A stretch of 64,000 nucleotides of DNA from positions 14,338,650 to 14,402,649 of the forward strand of contig OX439133.1 in the NCBI GenBank assembly GCA_949318235.1. Direction: 5' to 3'. This DNA comes from Ecdyonurus torrentis. Lineage: Eukaryota; Arthropoda; Insecta; Ephemeroptera; Heptageniidae. Below are positions 53,173 through 64,000 of this stretch, piece after piece. Made by a program: the position numbers and the translations under genes. A model generated the notes under the pieces. It made no database searches. It worked only from the letters and a program-made list of their open reading frames with translations, and was not told the DNA's origin. Positions within the stretch are counted from its first letter, which is position 1, and each line of letters starts with the position of its first letter.

Positions 53173-53763
53173 CGGCAGTGACGTATCACCAGAGGCAGGC
53201 TAAAAAAACATTAACAAAAAAAAAAAACGCTGGACTCCTCATTTAACATTGCGCTTACGGAGAGAAACTTTTCTTTTTTTTTTCTTTTGATTTTTAAAAA
53301 AAGTACTGATTTAATTCCAGAAATATTTAAATGAGGGATACTAGACACACTTAAATATATGCTAAACTTTTTTTTTTTTTTTTTTCCTAATTATTGCTGG
53401 TAAGAACTATTTTGTATTATAGAATATAATATGGCTTAAATATCATATTATTGCGAAGTGCAGTAAACCATTTTACTATATATTCTAAAATAGCAAGCAG
53501 AAAAGCTGTAGCATAAGAAAGCTATTCTACATAAAAATGTAATAGTATAAAACATGAAACATGTTAAGAGAATTTACTTTCTTCATGAAAAGTCTCACTA
53601 TTGTTTCATAACAATGTGCATGATGTTTTTTTTTTTTTTTTTTTAATTATTATTATTATTAATTTATCTTAACCATACTCTAGACGTATGGTAAATAAAA
53701 ACTCGAAGAAAAAAAAACACTTTTAAATAATAAAATAAAACTTAAAGCAAAAATTCAACCCCC

Positions 53764-53795
<32 letters not shown>

Positions 53796-54352
53796 TTGGT
53801 ACTAATTACAAAATGCATTATTATATACGTAGATATACGTATCATTATTTTAAAATTTGACATAAATAAATAAATTGAAAATCTATTGTTGAGAATATTA
53901 ATTTCTATTTCGCATTTATACATTTCTAACTATTTGTTTATTTCTTATATAAAATGTAATATTAAATGATAAACAAATCGTAGTACAATAAGTCACGTCA
54001 TAATAGCTACATAAGTCATACCATATTGTGCATCGGATCATATAATGTATGTATGTATGTATATATGCAAATAAAGATAATCCAAGACTAAAATACACAG
54101 TTATTTGTGATAATTTCCTCATTTCATTGCAGATAATTAATGTCTTGTTTATACAAAGTATAGCAGCGACGAAGGACAGACTTTTTTTTTTTTCTGCTTA
54201 AGTACAAGATATCTTTGCGGGTGAACTTTAACCTTATAAACTCTCAACGCAACGCTTTGTTAATTGAAAACAAATTGTTTTTAGACATTTACGTCACTTT
54301 TTTGAAACTATATTACTGGCTTTGCTCTTTTTCGTTTTACGCCTCGTTTTCT

Positions 54353-54401
<49 letters not shown>

Positions 54402-54709
54402 TGTTGTAATCATGAGAAACGTAATAAAAGTTGATATTTTAGGCACAGCAAAATAAAAAGCTTCTTGATGATTCCTGCTAACAACTTCAAGGAAAACATA
54501 AATTTAAGAAATTATTTAGTTTCATATAAGTAACTCTTTAGTACAAACCAAAAATATTTTAGAAAAAAGTTTAAACAGTAACTCGTTAGTACAAACGTAA
54601 TTTCTTTAGCGGTAAATGGTCAACTCTTTAGATTATAAAAAAACTTAGTATGAATCTGACGAATTTATTATAAAAAAAAATCTAGATAGTAACTCTTTAG
54701 ATAATTTTG

Positions 54710-54850
54710 TCCGTGTTGTCAAGCATTTGACCACTTGCAATGTACGTTTTTTAAATGTTGTAACGTATACATAAGATAACGAATTTTCTATAAGAAATGC
54801 ATTAAGAATTGTATATTTATTTCAAATAGTTCTTTCATTCAAAGTGGTCC
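54710..54850. mobile_element. MITE-like family J fragment
   Basis: GACCACTTGCAATGTACG at the left and CAAAGTGGTCCATTTAG at the right. Relatives at 60717-60832 (GGACCACTTTTAATTGTT ... GCAAGTGGTCCATT), 8119-8185, 48600-48625 and 61856-61930. Confidence 0.55.
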
Positions 54851-55419
54851 ATTTAGCAATAAAAAAAATGATGAAAAATATAGGAAATATACAATATAAT
54901 GGAAAAGCACTGATTATCACGCTTATGAGTTCCTTTCTTTAACTATATGTATACTACTCCAGCATTCTTTCAATACTATAATTTAAATCATTATTTCAAT
55001 ATGAGTGTTTAGATTTATATAGTTAACAAATTAATAAAATTTAAATATAGAAAATAAATTTAGTCCCATTATAGTATCCGTATGTCTATGATTAGCCTTT
55101 GGGGCTAACCGATTATAGTAAATGATTTTAATCATATGCAAAGTCATTTGCATACGATATTTCTATATTTTAATAATACTTTAGTATAATATCAATATCC
55201 GTATGAGTGAAAAATCTTCTAAATTTTACATTTTCTCATATCGCCTTTATTTTACTACACACAGGTGGTCTGCAGACTTGCCGTCTCGCCACCTGCATTT
55301 GCAACTATATTATTTCTATTGTATTTTCATGTCAACTCTTGACATGAATATCTTTATTTGTGATCTTTTGGAGTTTTCATACCAATAACTATAAAAGTTA
55401 AGTGCTGGTTTTTCAACCC

Positions 55420-56150
55420 TATTGTCACTACCATAAACCCTCCGCGCCGACGGGTCTGGCGTTTGATGTCAACCGAGTGGTGGTCCAGGGAGCCGCGGCA
55501 GGGCATTGCACTCGGTGGTTATAAAGAGCATCCGAGTCGCACCCTGGCCATCCACTCAACGCCGTGCGCGGGTGTCAATATTTGCTTCCACGCAAATATT
55601 GAAAGTGAAAACAGCCCTCAGCTGACTGAGCATATAAAAGCTCAGGGTAGAGGCTGGGGGAGGACAGTTGATCAGCTATTTTCTAACCTGAGTGGTCTCA
55701 GTGTTAGCTACAAATTAAGTTATACACACAGTAACATTGTCTTGACATTATTAGTTAAAATAATGAAAAAGTGAGTGATTTGAATTAAAAATATAATAAT
55801 AATAATATTCATTATTATTATTAGAATTAATAAGTATATTAATTCTTATTATATTACAAATTAAATTCAGTGAAGTGAATAATACATCAGCACATATAAG
55901 GACTATCAAGGACTTTAAGCCTTGTGTGCTCTAGGTGGTATTTCTAAGTTATATTGTCTGTCTATCATATTGCAATTATTGTATATGTTATTCTACTGAT
56001 ATCATAATGACATCAACTCATTCTTCGCACTTAAAATAAATATTAGTTTGGATCCTAAATTTGTTTGTAGTTTGTCTTTTTATTTTACTTATAGTCTATA
56101 AAAAGTTCCCACGTTATAATTCAGCAGTCTATTAATTATTAAAGGTAACA
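55420..56150 (+). other. GC-richer promoter- or LTR-like block
   Basis: 55440-55690 is clearly GC-richer than its surroundings (CCTCCGCGCCGACGGGTCTG, AGCCGCGGCAGGGCATTGCA). It is followed by a TATAAAAG at about 55634 and, 400 bp on, by AATAAA at about 56036. That order suits a solo LTR or a promoter with a short transcript. I could not define ends or a target duplication. Confidence 0.3.
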
Positions 56151-56525
56151 AAATTTACACCTTAAATAAAATAATACAATTTTATTTCATATTTGCATAT
56201 CAATATTTTCATATGCAAATCATCAGCTAGCCAAACTGCTTCACCTTCCATTCTAGATTTCATTTAAAAATATTAATGCATTTAACTTTTTTTTTTTTTT
56301 TTTTTTTTTTATGCATATATACGTATTTTACTTGAGATAGTTTGCAGAAACGCAAAGTAATATAAAAAATATATATATAATATACCTATATAAATTTTTT
56401 ACACAAATACATGGTATTCAGGGTTAGGCCGGTTAGGTATGGTTTACGCAGTAATTTACACAGTGGGGTTAGAAGAGCTAGTGGGTCAAATATGTTGTCA
56501 TCCCTAAACCGTACCCTTTCAAAAA

Positions 56526-56561
<36 letters not shown>

Positions 56562-56870
56562 ATGCTATTTTTAATAAAGACGATAATTTTATTTATTTAT
56601 GAGTCTCAATAATTTATTTTTAAATTAAAATAAAATTGCTATAAAATTTAAATAATATAAAATCTATTATATTATTCTAAATAAAAACAATTGGTAGATA
56701 TGACCTTGTATAATAGGTAACATTGACAATTGCAGCGCGCGATGTACTAGATGGCGCTACGCCCGAACTGCAATCCCTGACCTGGCCTCATGCTAGAGAG
56801 ATAGATGTATTGGACAACATGTGCAATAATTGCAGCTTCTTCACATTGTGCGACCTAATGACATGCATTC

Positions 56871-56942
<72 letters not shown>

Positions 56943-58254
56943 CCAGACTTCTATCTAGCATTGTTATTGTTGAACTTATTGGTCATTTCAATTATGATGG
57001 AAATTTTTTCTATAGGGTGTATGCACCATGACGTCATACTGAATGCACTTCTACATCATGCATTGCTCAGCATAGGAACAACGTGTGTTTTTTTTCTTGT
57101 TATTTTCTTTGTAAAATTAATTTATTTTTTGTTAATATTATTTTTCTCGCTTTCAACCTGTTAACGGCACCAATGCTCTCAAAAATATTGCTAAATGTAA
57201 GTATTTTTAAATTGGCAAAATGTGCCATTTTCCCATCCCGGCCTATGTTATTTAGTGCTCACAAATGGCGTCGACTTTTATAAGAATGCAATCATCCTAT
57301 GTTAACTTAAAACATGTAAAAGTACGTGATATCTTTCTTTAAAATAATCCTGGCCTCGGTGTATATATGCATTCAAGCATAAAAACTTTTTTACTATTAT
57401 TGTTTTAATGATGATACAATTCATAGATACTAAAAATAATATGCAAGTAACTTTATTGATCAAAAATACTTTTACTTGTATTTACTTATACATATTATAT
57501 ATTATAGCTTCTTTTTTTTTTTTCAAATGCAATGCAGTTTTTTAAATTGCAATGCTGTGTTAAATAAATAAATTTATTTATTTATCATAGCACATAGCAT
57601 TGCAATTTTAAAAGCTGCATTACATTAGAAAAAAATAATAAGTAAAAACTTTGATTTATTATTATTACAGTATATAGGATTGCATTTTTAAAAACTGCAT
57701 TTCATATGAAAAAAAAAAGTTAACAGTGGCATTTTCACATACGATTTTTTTTCCACTACAAAATTCAACCTATATAAATATAATAATAAATAAATAATTA
57801 AAATAGCTAAATATTTTTAATGACAAAAGAGCTGCGTATTTGCTATAAAATATGCATCTTAATATTTTCTTAAAGCAGAACTATAATAATATAATTTTGC
57901 CTAAAATGTCAACCATTAAAAGGTTACTTAGTGAACTTATAAATTCTATATTATTATACCTGTAATGTATTTTTGCTTCGGTAAGAAGAAAAAAAATCAT
58001 ATTAATAATAAAAAATAAACAAAACTTAATATTTAAATTTTTAATAACTTTTAAGTTTAAAAAAAATAGTTTTAGTTAAAAAACAACCGTTATTCTCTCT
58101 CTCTCTCTCTCTCTCTGCTTAATTATATTCATATAAAAACACACACATTATTTATGGTGAATTGAACAATTACTACTATAATATATTGTAGAGCACAAAT
58201 GTTGCTATTTTGTAATGACATAAGTAATTATGCTGAACATTTTAACTTTTATGC
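56151..58254. other. Non-coding stretch, no gene seen
   Basis: Poly-A/T (56287-56310, 56528-56558), (CT)n 56873-56940, MITE O copy 2, and a palindromic AT-rich segment 57510-57720 (AATGCAATGCAG with complement CTGCATTACATT). Confidence 0.5.
57013..57299. mobile_element. MITE family O, copy 2
   Basis: TATAGGGTGTATGCACCATG at the left, GGCCTATGTTATTTAGTGCT inside, ATCATCCTA at the right. Confidence 0.72.
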
Positions 58255-58262
58255 TATATGTA

Positions 58263-58351
58263 CAGTGGCGGATTGAGCGCCGAGATTTCGAGATTATCTC
58301 GAAGGGCCGCGACCAAAGAGGGCCGTCGGGCCGTCGTCGCAAAAAAGCAAC

Positions 58352-58406
<55 letters not shown>

Positions 58407-58797
58407 CAAAAAGGGAGAAGGGAGAGGAAAGGAAAACATTAAATTTTATGGATAGTTTAGAAATTGATATATTTATAATAAGATCTTATGGCGATGAATA
58501 TTCCTTTTGATGAACTTTGTAAAAACAAAATTTATAAAATTTATTTGCTGTGTCAAGTCACAGAAATAAAATATTGTTATACATGAATATGTTCTATTCT
58601 TGCTTTTTTTTTTTTTTTTTTTTGTTTTCTTGCATAAAATGATTGTAAAATTAGCAAGCCACGCCCCCTTTTTCGTAAAATTTTCGCCTGCGGCGCAATT
58701 CTGGGGGCGCCGCCCCCCGCCCCCCAGACCCCCCAGCAGGTAGGGGCCGTCTCTCTTTAGATATCTCGAAGGGCCGTGGAGGCCCAGTCCGCCCCTG
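58263..58797. mobile_element. hAT-like element, 535 bp
   Basis: Inverted ends CAGTGGCGGATTGAGC and complement CAGGGGCGGACTGGGC. Exact 8-bp duplication TATATGTA at 58255-58262 and 58798-58805. Subterminal TATCTCGAAGGGCCG repeated at both ends. Contains long poly-A and poly-T runs but no transposase. Confidence 0.87.
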
Positions 58798-59166
58798 TAT
58801 ATGTATTATGTTTATGTTATAGTAAAATCACTTCATAATATAGTAAAAATTATGTTATTCATAAATGTTGATGCATTGAGCTAGCATAAATATTACGTAT
58901 CTATTTTTGTCCATGAAAACATGTCGAAATACATTTTCTATTTATATAGAGTCTAGTTTACATATTTTGCACTTTAAAGTTTAGAAATTTTAACCTGTAT
59001 AATATATAAATTTTTATTTCCTAGCAATAAATAAGTAATTACTAATTATAGAAAAAGAGGGGAGGGGGTAGAGAAAGAATTTATCATTCTGATTGCAATT
59101 CTGAACACATACATGCATGATTTTCACTTATATGAGATGGAAAGTATACGTAGTCTGCATTGCTTG

Positions 59167-59250
<84 letters not shown>

Positions 59251-59651
59251 TACACAAACCATAATACTATATTTAAAGAGGATGACTTGACATAATTATG
59301 TTCACCACACCACATGGTGACTTTCGCGTCATAACAAAAAATTCTGAAAAACTTATAGCAAGGTCGTAATAAAATTTACCGCAAAAAAAAAAAAAAAAAA
59401 AAAAAAAGTATATTTATAGTTTTAATATACTGATGGTAATAGTTATAAAAATCTCTTCACATAAATACATATAAATGATTAAATAAATGAATAAATAAAA
59501 AATAATCTTTAAAAAATTACAAAAAAATCCAATAGGCAATAATAGTATAATATTACCCGATTAGGAACCGGTAAAGTTTTCTTACCGGTAAATATTTATG
59601 AACAATTTTATTTTTCGCTTTTAATACATGTAAAAGTGCGACTGTACAGTA

Positions 59652-59927
59652 TAGGGTGTATGCACATGACATCATACTGAATGCGCTTTGATGCCATGCT
59701 GGATTAATGAATAACACATAGCATGGGATAAAACAAACGTAATTTTGGCTACTTTCTTTGGAAAATTACTTGTTTTTCTTGTTATTATTTTTCACGCATA
59801 TACTTAAAAACCTAATCAACATGTTAACAGCATGTTTGTATGGCAAAATGTGTAATTTTCCCATACCGGCCCATGTTATTTAGTGCTTACATATTGCGTC
59901 GACTTTTATATGAATGCAAACACCCTA
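59652..59927. mobile_element. MITE family O, copy 3
   Basis: TAGGGTGTATGCACATGACA at the left, GGCCCATGTTATTTAGTGCT inside, CACCCTA at the right, TA on both sides. Confidence 0.75.
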
Positions 59928-61250
59928 TATATAGAATGCACTACATATTTACATTCCTCCTATACAATAACTATAATACAGTTTATTCAAAAATCGCACA
60001 GAATTTTTTTGACATTTTTACATATTTTCCCGCGTGAAATTGATAGATCATACGTCACCGCCGATAACAATCATTACATTGAACACAACAATAACAAAAT
60101 CAATAAATAATTACACGTTCTAGTACATGTTGTAATAAAAATACTTTGGCTGCACCATTTGTACCCTAAATATAAATCGTTCAAGATATTATATGGCTAA
60201 AAATAAATATACGCTGCTTTGCATGTGTATGCATGTAGACACAGGGCCAAATTATTTTGCAACAAGTTATAAACATTGAAAATATGTGCGCAATTTGTTA
60301 TTTGATTTTGGAAATTTATTTCTACACCTATATTTTATACAACGTAGTAAAGTTTGGGAATAGATATTACGAATTATGTAGTAGAATTCTTTTAAGACAA
60401 AATTAAAAACTTAAAAACACGTGTAAGTGTTAATAGTATGTATTTCTATTTTAAAATTTTATACCTAAGACTGCCTGTTTATTTATTTATTTTATTTTTT
60501 TTTAAGTTTCAATGCTAGAAGATAGCAAATTTAGGGACCCTCTTATTTCTACTTTTGATTTCCTAGCCATTTTCCATTAATTGCAATAACACTGCAATAC
60601 TATACTATAATAATAATAATTTAATTAAAGAAAAATTTTTTTTTTTAAACATTATGAAATTTTTTAATTGCAGCGTAATTTAAAAAAATACATCATAATA
60701 TAATAATACAAATACAATGGACCACTTTTAATTGTTAACACGAATTTATGTAAATAATTTTGCCATAAGAAATGCGTTAAGAATATTTAAATTTATTTTA
60801 AATAGCTCTTTTATTGCAAGTGGTCCATTGGCAACTTTTGATATTGTTATTGTTGCATTTCTGATACTAGAAAAACCTCGTGATTCGTGATCACCAAATT
60901 GCAACAATAAATGACTTTGAAATTATTGACGAACAGTAATTAGATAAAGACGTAATATTTAATGCTATGTTTATAACTTTTATTCACGTGTTTTTAACTG
61001 AACTTAAATCAAGTCCCTATAAAATACCAAGTCCAAGTACATACGCTCACTTCATAAGAATTATCATTTTATTATTATTTATAATTATTATTATCATTGT
61101 TGAGGGGTCAAGATTGCCATTTAACTGCATGTTATTTAAAGTGAGATTTCAAAAAAAAAAAAAAAAATGTGGGAAAACTTGGTATTTTCTATAGTGACTT
61201 TAGCTTATAAATGCATTAAATTTGTTTCTATATAATATTATATAAACTAT

Positions 61251-61490
61251 TGGTATATTATCTAAAAATAAATTGATAAACAAAAGAACGAAATAATACG
61301 CAATAAAAAAACAACACGTAATAAAATTATACACAAAAATAATTCAAACCATAAAAAAGCAACCCTTTTACTTCTAAGGTTGTTTTTTTTATGGTTTGAA
61401 TTATTTTTGTATAATTTTATTGTGTTTTTTTATTGCGCATTATTACGTTCATTTGTTTATCAATTTATTTTTAGATAATATACAAATAGT
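61251..61490. repeat. Near-perfect palindrome, 240 bp
   Basis: Arms of about 115 bp: GGTATATTATCTAAAAATAA ... CAAACCATAAAAAAGCAACC on the left and the complement on the right. Probably a hairpin MITE. Confidence 0.75.
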
Positions 61491-61599
61491 AAATGAAATA
61501 TATTGAAATAGAAATAAATTTAGTAAATTCTTTAACTCATACATGATTAAAGCACTTTAAAGTCTGGACATTTGTAAGATTTCTGTCACGATACTCACC

Positions 61600-61740
61600 T
61601 TACCTGATATATCCAAACGTACGTACTACAAAAGTAAACCCCACGAGACGAGATAGTCACACAAACACTTGACGAAGTGATCACACAAGAACTGTCATTC
61701 ACAAAGCTGCTGCTTCAAACTTTTGCTAAAGTCTAAGAAA
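61600..61740 (-). other. Possible 5' untranslated exon, minus strand
   Basis: On the minus strand a GC-richer segment ends in tandem strong donors (TATATCAG|GTAAG|GTGAGTATC). No open frame with a start codon runs through it. It could be the first exon of SEC23IP or of an unrelated transcript. Confidence 0.22.
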
Positions 61741-61810
61741 AGCATCCAAGTCACGTGATTGCACAGTATTTCTTGACCCCCACTAGAAGGCGCTATAATA
61801 TGGAGGTTAC

Positions 61811-62351
61811 TAGAGAACTTGTAATATAGAGAAGCGACAACCTCGTGTTCTATATGCAATGGACCTTTTTTAAATTGTTGTAATGTATTAATAATAATGT
61901 ATTTTTCATAAGAATTGTTTTTAAAATGTTTAAAGGCATAGCATAGACCACATAAAACCACATGTGCTTTTTAATGAATTAATGCGAAATGGGATCTTCA
62001 AAAATTAAAACTAATGACAATTTTTGCCAGAATGTTAATGTAGCCCCACGAGAGAGCGTGAAAAAACTGTAAAGTATGCAATTTGTGTGAAAATTCATGT
62101 TTATGACGTCAGAAACACACAAAAGTTAGTATGGAAATCTTGTGCGGGTTGCATAAATTGAATTTTCTGATCACTGCTACGGAGCTACAGTTGAGTTTTG
62201 AGACAAACTAAATTTATTTATGTAAATCCCATCAAGTGTTTTGTGATATAAATGCTTATATTTTTTTCTGATCTATTACTTTAACTCATGATGTATTGCG
62301 GGTCGGTCTAAGTCATGCGGTTGTCACTTCTCTGTTACGATTCTCTAATAT
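61811..62351. mobile_element. MITE family C copy, interrupted by family D
   Basis: Left TAGAGAACTTGTAATATAGA, right complement TAGAGAATCGTAACAGAGAA. The D copy (61934-62280) lies within. Confidence 0.6.
61934..62280. mobile_element. MITE family D, copy 4 (reverse), TTAA target site
   Basis: Reverse orientation relative to 29717-30048. TTAA at 61930-61933 and 62281-62284. Conserved inner ATTTTCTGATCACTGCTACG. Confidence 0.78.
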
Positions 62352-63818
62352 GACGGATTGATGGCGTATAGCCAAAATATATTATTTTATATATTATGTG
62401 AGTGTCATTGTATTATGTAATGTTTTTTTTATGTAATTTTAACATTTTTTGAACACGTGGTCCTATATATATAGTACACATATACGAGTATTTTTAACCC
62501 TGGTTTTAATTGTTATTTGATAAGTACGCAATACGTTTATCAAAAGTTGCATTTTTGTGATATTGTTATTTTATATATTTTTTGAATTGCATAAAGTTGC
62601 GTGAACTACACACGGACAAAAATGTGTAATAATTATGCTAGGTCATTCTTAACAGCATCTGTTTATTGTAATATTATTTATGTAAAAATTCTATTCCATA
62701 ACATAGAGTATGAATATAATTGAATATTTTAATATGGACTTATTAAATTATTTAGTTATGATTTTTTAGTTAAGTAATATTTATTCTATATAACATAAAT
62801 TCAGCATAAATTACATATTTTAATAAATTGATAAAAAAAAAGTGAAAAATAAAAAATAATGAAATTAGGGAATAGCACTTTTTAGTTTTTATAGTTTCTA
62901 GTTTTTTTTTTTTTTTTTCTGTATTGCTGGTATAGACTCCTTATTGCACATCCTTGCGCTTTACCGCCATGTTTGTGGTGCCTAATGCATTGTACAGCAT
63001 AGGGGAAACATCATTTCTCCTAATTTTTCAAAAAAAAAAATATATTTTCCCTGAACGAATTTTTCTCATATTCTTCGAGCTTATTAGGAGCTAGAAATTA
63101 GGCTTTGATTAAAGTTTGAAGCTTCTTTTCCTATTAAAAAAATTAAAATGAAATTTTTCCAATGCTGGCCTCTATATTCCTGACCAACAAAATGACAGCT
63201 CTTAAATATGAGCGCAACCGGTCTATAAGTAAAAACAAGTAGACTTAAGTACATTATGAATTTAGCAAGCATTTTTTATCACATTCAAATAATAAAAGCA
63301 GTCCTCAAAATATACTAAAAAATCCAATTACTACTACAGTAATAAAAATATACTGTAATAATAAAAGACAATAAAAAGGTGTTTTAAAAATGGTTATATT
63401 TCAGTTCATTATGATAAGTTTTATAAGTAATTATACTTATAATTACTTTTAATAACGTAGAGACTTCGACTTCGTAAAATGAGCAATTTAGCATTTAATT
63501 TAAACACATTACATTGGATGAATACTATTAACATTATCAATCGTCATTTAGATTGAGGTTTATCGTTAGTGCGAGCTTTCCCAGCTCAAGCAACACAGGA
63601 AAATGTGTGTCATTTTATTTCCTATAGCTCAGCATGGAGGGGGCTGAACCCTCTTTTATATGTTTCATACAAATTATAATTCTTTTCATGTGTAAATTGT
63701 GAATTGCAATCAGAGGGAACACAAAACGTTCATTTTTTTGCATCTTTTCATTCCAAATAAATAAAGACTAGTTTTTTCTTACATAGTTTTTTCTTGATAA
63801 TACTTTTACAAATTTATA

Positions 63819-63963
63819 CATCAATAAAGAAACAACTATTTTTAGACCGACTTAAAGCGATTTTAGTCACATCTGCTTCTGCGCAGTACATTGAAACGGA
63901 AGCGGATGTGATTGAAATAGCTTAAAGTCGGCCTCAAAACAGTTGTTTCTTTATTAGTCAACA
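63819..63963. mobile_element. MITE family A, copy 3
   Basis: AATAAAGAAACAACTATTTT at the left and complement TGACTAATAAAGAAACAACTG at the right. Inner GACTTAAAGCGATTTTAGTC. Confidence 0.72.
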
Positions 63964-64000
63964 ACAATTTACAAATAATAACACTTCTCTCTCTCTCTTT

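Larger units (their letters stand above)
51459..55400. other. Non-coding stretch upstream of SEC23IP
   Basis: No recognisable coding exons. Holds a possible 5' exon (52308-52435), MITE P (52745-52985), MITE B copy 3 (53024-53172), a family G fragment (53222-53370), poly-C/T (53760-53800) and a family J fragment (54710-54850). Confidence 0.5.
58806..64000. other. Non-coding stretch with MITEs, no gene seen
   Basis: (CT)n at 59171-59245, MITE O copy 3, family J (60717-60832), palindrome 61251-61490, a possible 5' exon at about 61.6 kb, MITE C with nested D (61811-62351) and MITE A copy 3. No frame resembles a protein. Confidence 0.5.

Noticed and set aside
55463..55774. 103-residue plus-strand frame MMSTEWWSREPRQG...
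   Set aside because: No resemblance to a known protein; the GC-rich composition alone explains the open frame.

Overview
The window is nuclear DNA of an animal, most likely an invertebrate. It is AT-rich, its genes are split by canonical GT-AG introns, and it is full of (CT)n/(GA)n microsatellites, poly-A/T runs and short inverted-repeat transposons. I cannot name the species. All three confidently recognised genes are conserved metazoan genes, and every exon join was checked by reading frame and by remembered similarity to the human proteins.

Layout. 1-10.2 kb holds no recognisable gene; it is AT-rich repeat DNA with a (GATA)n array, MITEs and one weak candidate first exon (6.6 kb, minus). 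10.24-15.21 kb (minus) is TRNAU1AP/SECp43, the two-RRM partner of the selenocysteine tRNA machinery, 7 coding exons, 317 aa. 15.54-23.48 kb (plus) is SEH1L, the WD40 nucleoporin of the Y complex and GATOR2, 6 coding exons, 391 aa. Their start codons are 326 bp apart and divergent, so they probably share a promoter. 23.5-31.5 kb is intergenic: a hAT-type non-autonomous element (24.5-25.9 kb, 8-bp target duplication), a truncated Penelope-like retroelement with GIY-YIG endonuclease flanked by 424-bp inverted arms (27.1-29.0 kb, 14-bp target duplication), and MITEs. 31.5-46.4 kb (minus) is a SEC23IP/DDHD2-type protein (COPII exit-site factor and PA-PLA1 family) of about 2,150 aa. Its N-terminal low-complexity region of about 1,390 codons sits in one 4.17-kb exon, and no SAM domain exon is found. 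46.4-64 kb has no confident gene: nested transposons (a 3.55-kb hAT-like element inserted in a TTAA MITE), a GC-richer promoter- or LTR-like block (55.4-56.1 kb) and possible 5' exons.

The most notable find is inside SEH1L intron 5: a 2.67-kb insertion made of four copies of a 760-bp unit (two direct, two inverted), flanked by a 14-bp duplication. Each unit carries a hammerhead-ribozyme core (CUGAAGA, GAAA, GUC and a 5-bp stem I), with a 29-nt palindrome in the stem II arm. The layout and a short shared terminal motif tie it to the Penelope-like element at 27-29 kb. The three host genes are not a functional cluster beyond the shared promoter, although SEH1L and SEC23IP both act with COPII-related coat machinery.
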